Below, piece after piece: positions 32,262 to 33,945 of a stretch of 33,945 nucleotides of DNA. This stretch comes from a bacterium (GTDB taxonomy: Bacteria; Vulcanimicrobiota; Vulcanimicrobiia; Vulcanimicrobiales; SCRA01), in contig SCQY01000266.1 of assembly GCA_004298665.1 (NCBI GenBank), positions 1 through 33,945 of the forward strand, read 5' to 3'. Below the pieces are notes generated by a model. It was not told where the DNA came from and did no database searches. It saw nothing but the letters and a program-made list of their open reading frames with translations. A program made the translations under genes and the position numbers. The first letter of the stretch is position 1. The number at the start of each line of letters is the position of its first letter.

Positions 32262-33182
32262 GTGATTGCGCATCTCATCGACGTCCGTTCGATCCCCACC
32301 TGGCTGCGGCACCGGGAGATCTTCGCGGCGTTCGATGCCTTGCGCCCGGGCGAAGAGCTCCAGCTCTCCACCGACCATGAGCCGCGTCCTTTGCGCTACG
32401 AGTTCGATCGCCAGCGTGAAGGCCGCTTCGTCTGGCTCCAGCGCCAGCACAGCGACGACGATTGGGTCGTGACGATCCGGCGCATCGATTCCGAAGGGCG
32501 CGACGGCAGCTTGGAAGACTTCTTTGGCCGTTGCGCCGCGCTGGAGGGATGCAGCGACGAGACGCGCGCCGCGTTCGTTACGAGCGCCATCGAGCGTTCC
32601 ATCCCGCACCGCGAGGCGCTCAACGAGCAGGGATCGCAGTGGCCCTACCTCGGCTTCGTCCGCGAGGGAACACTGGGCATGATCGCCGGCTCGGCCAACG
32701 GCCGCGAGCGCCTGCTCTTCGAGTTCCTCCCTTTCGAGACGTTCGGAGAGCTCTCGCTGGTCGACGGCGGGACCATGCTGGGGCGCGTGGCGCCGCCGTT
32801 CGGTGCGGCGCGCATCGTTGCCGTGCCGCGCAACGTCGTGCTCAAGCAGATGGAGAGCGACATCGGTTTAGTACGCTCGATCGCCCTGCTTTGCGCACAG
32901 CGCGGCCGCGCGCTGGCCGAGCGTCTGGAGTTCTTGGCGGGGCGCTCCACCGTGGAGCGCGTGGCACGCGCCCTGCTCCCCTACGCACCCCCGGACCAAG
33001 GGCTGGCCCCGGTGCTCTCGTCTGCGCGACGCATGAGCCAGAGCCAACTGGCCATCGCGGCGGGAACCGTCCGGGAGGTAGCGGCGCGCGCGCTCTTCGA
33101 GTTGGAGAATGCCGGAGCCATCGAGCTCGAAGGCGGGCGCATCGCGCGCATCGACCGCGCGAGACTCTCTTCGTTTCTCTAA
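32262..33182 (+). CDS. Crp/Fnr-family regulator with N-terminal DUF2249 domain
   Basis: 306 aa from GTG 32262. Residues 1-75 are a DUF2249 domain (LIDVRSIPTWLRHREIFAAF, STDHEPRPLRYEFDRQ), most like copy 1 of the neighbouring operon. From about residue 85 follows a cyclic-nucleotide-binding-type beta barrel (GFVREGTLGMIAG, FGELSLVDGGTM), and from about 215 the Crp winged helix (MSQSQLAIAAGTVREVAARA). There is no N-terminal Cys cluster as in Fnr and no obvious cAMP-contact motif. An effector-binding DUF2249 fused to a Crp regulator would let the same ligand or partner control transcription. It lies 49 nt after the DUF59 gene; its stop overlaps the convergent radical SAM gene. Confidence 0.9.
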   Translation: MIAHLIDVRSIPTWLRHREIFAAFDALRPGEELQLSTDHEPRPLRYEFDRQREGRFVWLQRQHSDDDWVVTIRRIDSEGRDGSLEDFFGRCAALEGCSDETRAAFVTSAIERSIPHREALNEQGSQWPYLGFVREGTLGMIAGSANGRERLLFEFLPFETFGELSLVDGGTMLGRVAPPFGAARIVAVPRNVVLKQMESDIGLVRSIALLCAQRGRALAERLEFLAGRSTVERVARALLPYAPPDQGLAPVLSSARRMSQSQLAIAAGTVREVAARALFELENAGAIELEGGRIARIDRARLSSFL

Positions 33183-33945
33183 GTACGCGCGTCCGCGGCA
33201 GCCGCCAAACGGCAGCAGAAGGGGTCTTGCGCGAAGGGATCGCCGGTGAGCGCATAGGCGCGTGCACGCGATCCGCCGCAAAGGTCGCGGTCTTCGCAGC
33301 GGCCGCACGCTCCCGAGTAGGAGCTAGGGTCGCGCAGGCGCTGCATCGTGGGGTGGTTGCGGTAGACGTCGAGCAGCCGATGTGTCCGCACGTTCCCCAT
33401 CACGAGCGGCAGCAAGCCGCTGGGCATGATCTCGCCGCAGTAGGAGACGAAGGCGAAGCCTTTGCCTTCACCCACGCTTGGGATGCCCAGCAGTGCAGAT
33501 GCCGCTTTCGCAGGGCGCTCTCCCGGCGCCATGGCCGCCAGGCGTTCGGCGACGTAGCGATGGTAGTGCGGCGCCTCCCAGGCCTTGAGATCGAACGGCG
33601 CCGTCAGCCAGAGATCGAAGAGGGTAGCGAAGGCCTGCTCGGTTTCGGCGGCATCGAGGCAGTCTTGCGCCGCGACGCCGGGGCCGGGGATCAGGAAATG
33701 GAGATTCCAGAGCGTTGCGCCAAGCGTTGCGATCAAGGCTGCGATCTCGCGCAGGCGTCCGGCATTGCGGCGCGGGACGACGGTATCGACGTGCAGTTCG
33801 AAGCCCAAGCTGCGTGCCGCGCGCGCGGTGCTCAGGTCCGCATCCGCGGCATCGACGGCTATCGCGATGCGTCTGCAGCCGGCCTCGTAGAGACGTGCGA
33901 GTGCCCCTAGCGTGCGATGTATCTCTGCACGCATGGAGGCGACGA
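33179..33945 (-). CDS. Radical SAM/SPASM protein (AhbD/NirJ-like), N-terminus beyond the window
   Basis: The last ~255 residues are present; the gene runs off the right edge, so the CxxxCxxC SAM-cluster motif is not seen. Barrel parts VDTVVPRRNAGRL and WNLHFLIPGPG are followed by the SPASM region SYCGEIMPSGLLPLVMGNVR, then Y-x-G-CGRCEDRDLCGGSRARA and GDPFAQDPFC, supplying the auxiliary-cluster cysteines. This pattern resembles heme-biosynthesis radical SAM enzymes (AhbD, NirJ) and the related uncharacterised TIGR04053-like group. An apparent ATG at 33934 is probably internal, since the frame stays open to the edge. The last 4 nt overlap the regulator's end. Together with the heme-protein-like membrane gene it hints at heme or porphyrin chemistry. 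Confidence 0.85.
   Translation of the reverse strand, partial: VASMRAEIHRTLGALARLYEAGCRRIAIAVDAADADLSTARAARSLGFELHVDTVVPRRNAGRLREIAALIATLGATLWNLHFLIPGPGVAAQDCLDAAETEQAFATLFDLWLTAPFDLKAWEAPHYHRYVAERLAAMAPGERPAKAASALLGIPSVGEGKGFAFVSYCGEIMPSGLLPLVMGNVRTHRLLDVYRNHPTMQRLRDPSSYSGACGRCEDRDLCGGSRARAYALTGDPFAQDPFCCRLAAAADART

Overview
The window is high-GC, densely packed chromosomal DNA from an aerobic or microaerobic bacterium. It carries aconitase, isocitrate lyase, a cbb3-type terminal oxidase, proline synthesis, the non-mevalonate isoprenoid enzyme IspH and a phosphoketolase/acetate kinase pair. Starts are often GTG, ATGA/GTGA overlaps are common, and no IS element, phage gene, tRNA, rRNA or CRISPR array was seen. 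The taxon cannot be fixed from this sequence. The gene mix would suit a deep-branching, poorly cultured soil-type lineage (for example Eremiobacterota-, Dormibacterota- or Chloroflexota-like), but that is a guess.

Layout. 0-5.4 kb: aconitase with a strong terminator, then on the minus strand fabF, a C-terminally truncated old-yellow-enzyme reductase and, directly after it, the N-terminally truncated remnant of an ABC substrate-binding protein. 5.5-9.6 kb: an HtrA-like protease without a signal peptide, a small secreted or anchored unknown, isocitrate lyase, a 350-bp structured intergenic region ending in a perfect intrinsic terminator, and proC. 9.6-12.7 kb: a rearranged cbb3 oxidase operon (ccoN; a ccoO-cytochrome c fusion; a 54-aa membrane protein; an Ig-like domain plus one membrane segment). 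12.7-15.9 kb: a P-type cation ATPase with MgtC.

15.8-25.2 kb is the most striking part. The unit universal stress protein (USP) / SRPBCC protein / OmpR-type response regulator / soluble histidine kinase occurs in three related versions. The three regulators have nearly identical DNA-recognition helices. The three kinases form a graded series: one intact, one with a ruined ATPase domain, and one reduced to a dimerisation domain whose phospho-acceptor His is Ala. A ribosome-hibernation-like protein and two more SRPBCC paralogues close the region, followed by the phosphoketolase-acetate kinase operon (25.2-28.7 kb), which makes ATP from sugar phosphates without respiration. Together this looks like an energy-stress or dormancy island, comparable in content (not proven in homology) to DosR- or Anr-type regulons.

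28.7-33.9 kb: a ferredoxin-reductase-like flavoprotein, then a tightly overlapping set DUF2249 / DUF2249 / polytopic His-containing membrane protein / DUF2249 / DUF59, then a Crp/Fnr-type regulator with a DUF2249 domain fused to its N-terminus, and a convergent radical SAM/SPASM protein running off the right edge. This is a candidate undescribed redox, heme or nitrosative-stress system that carries its own regulator.
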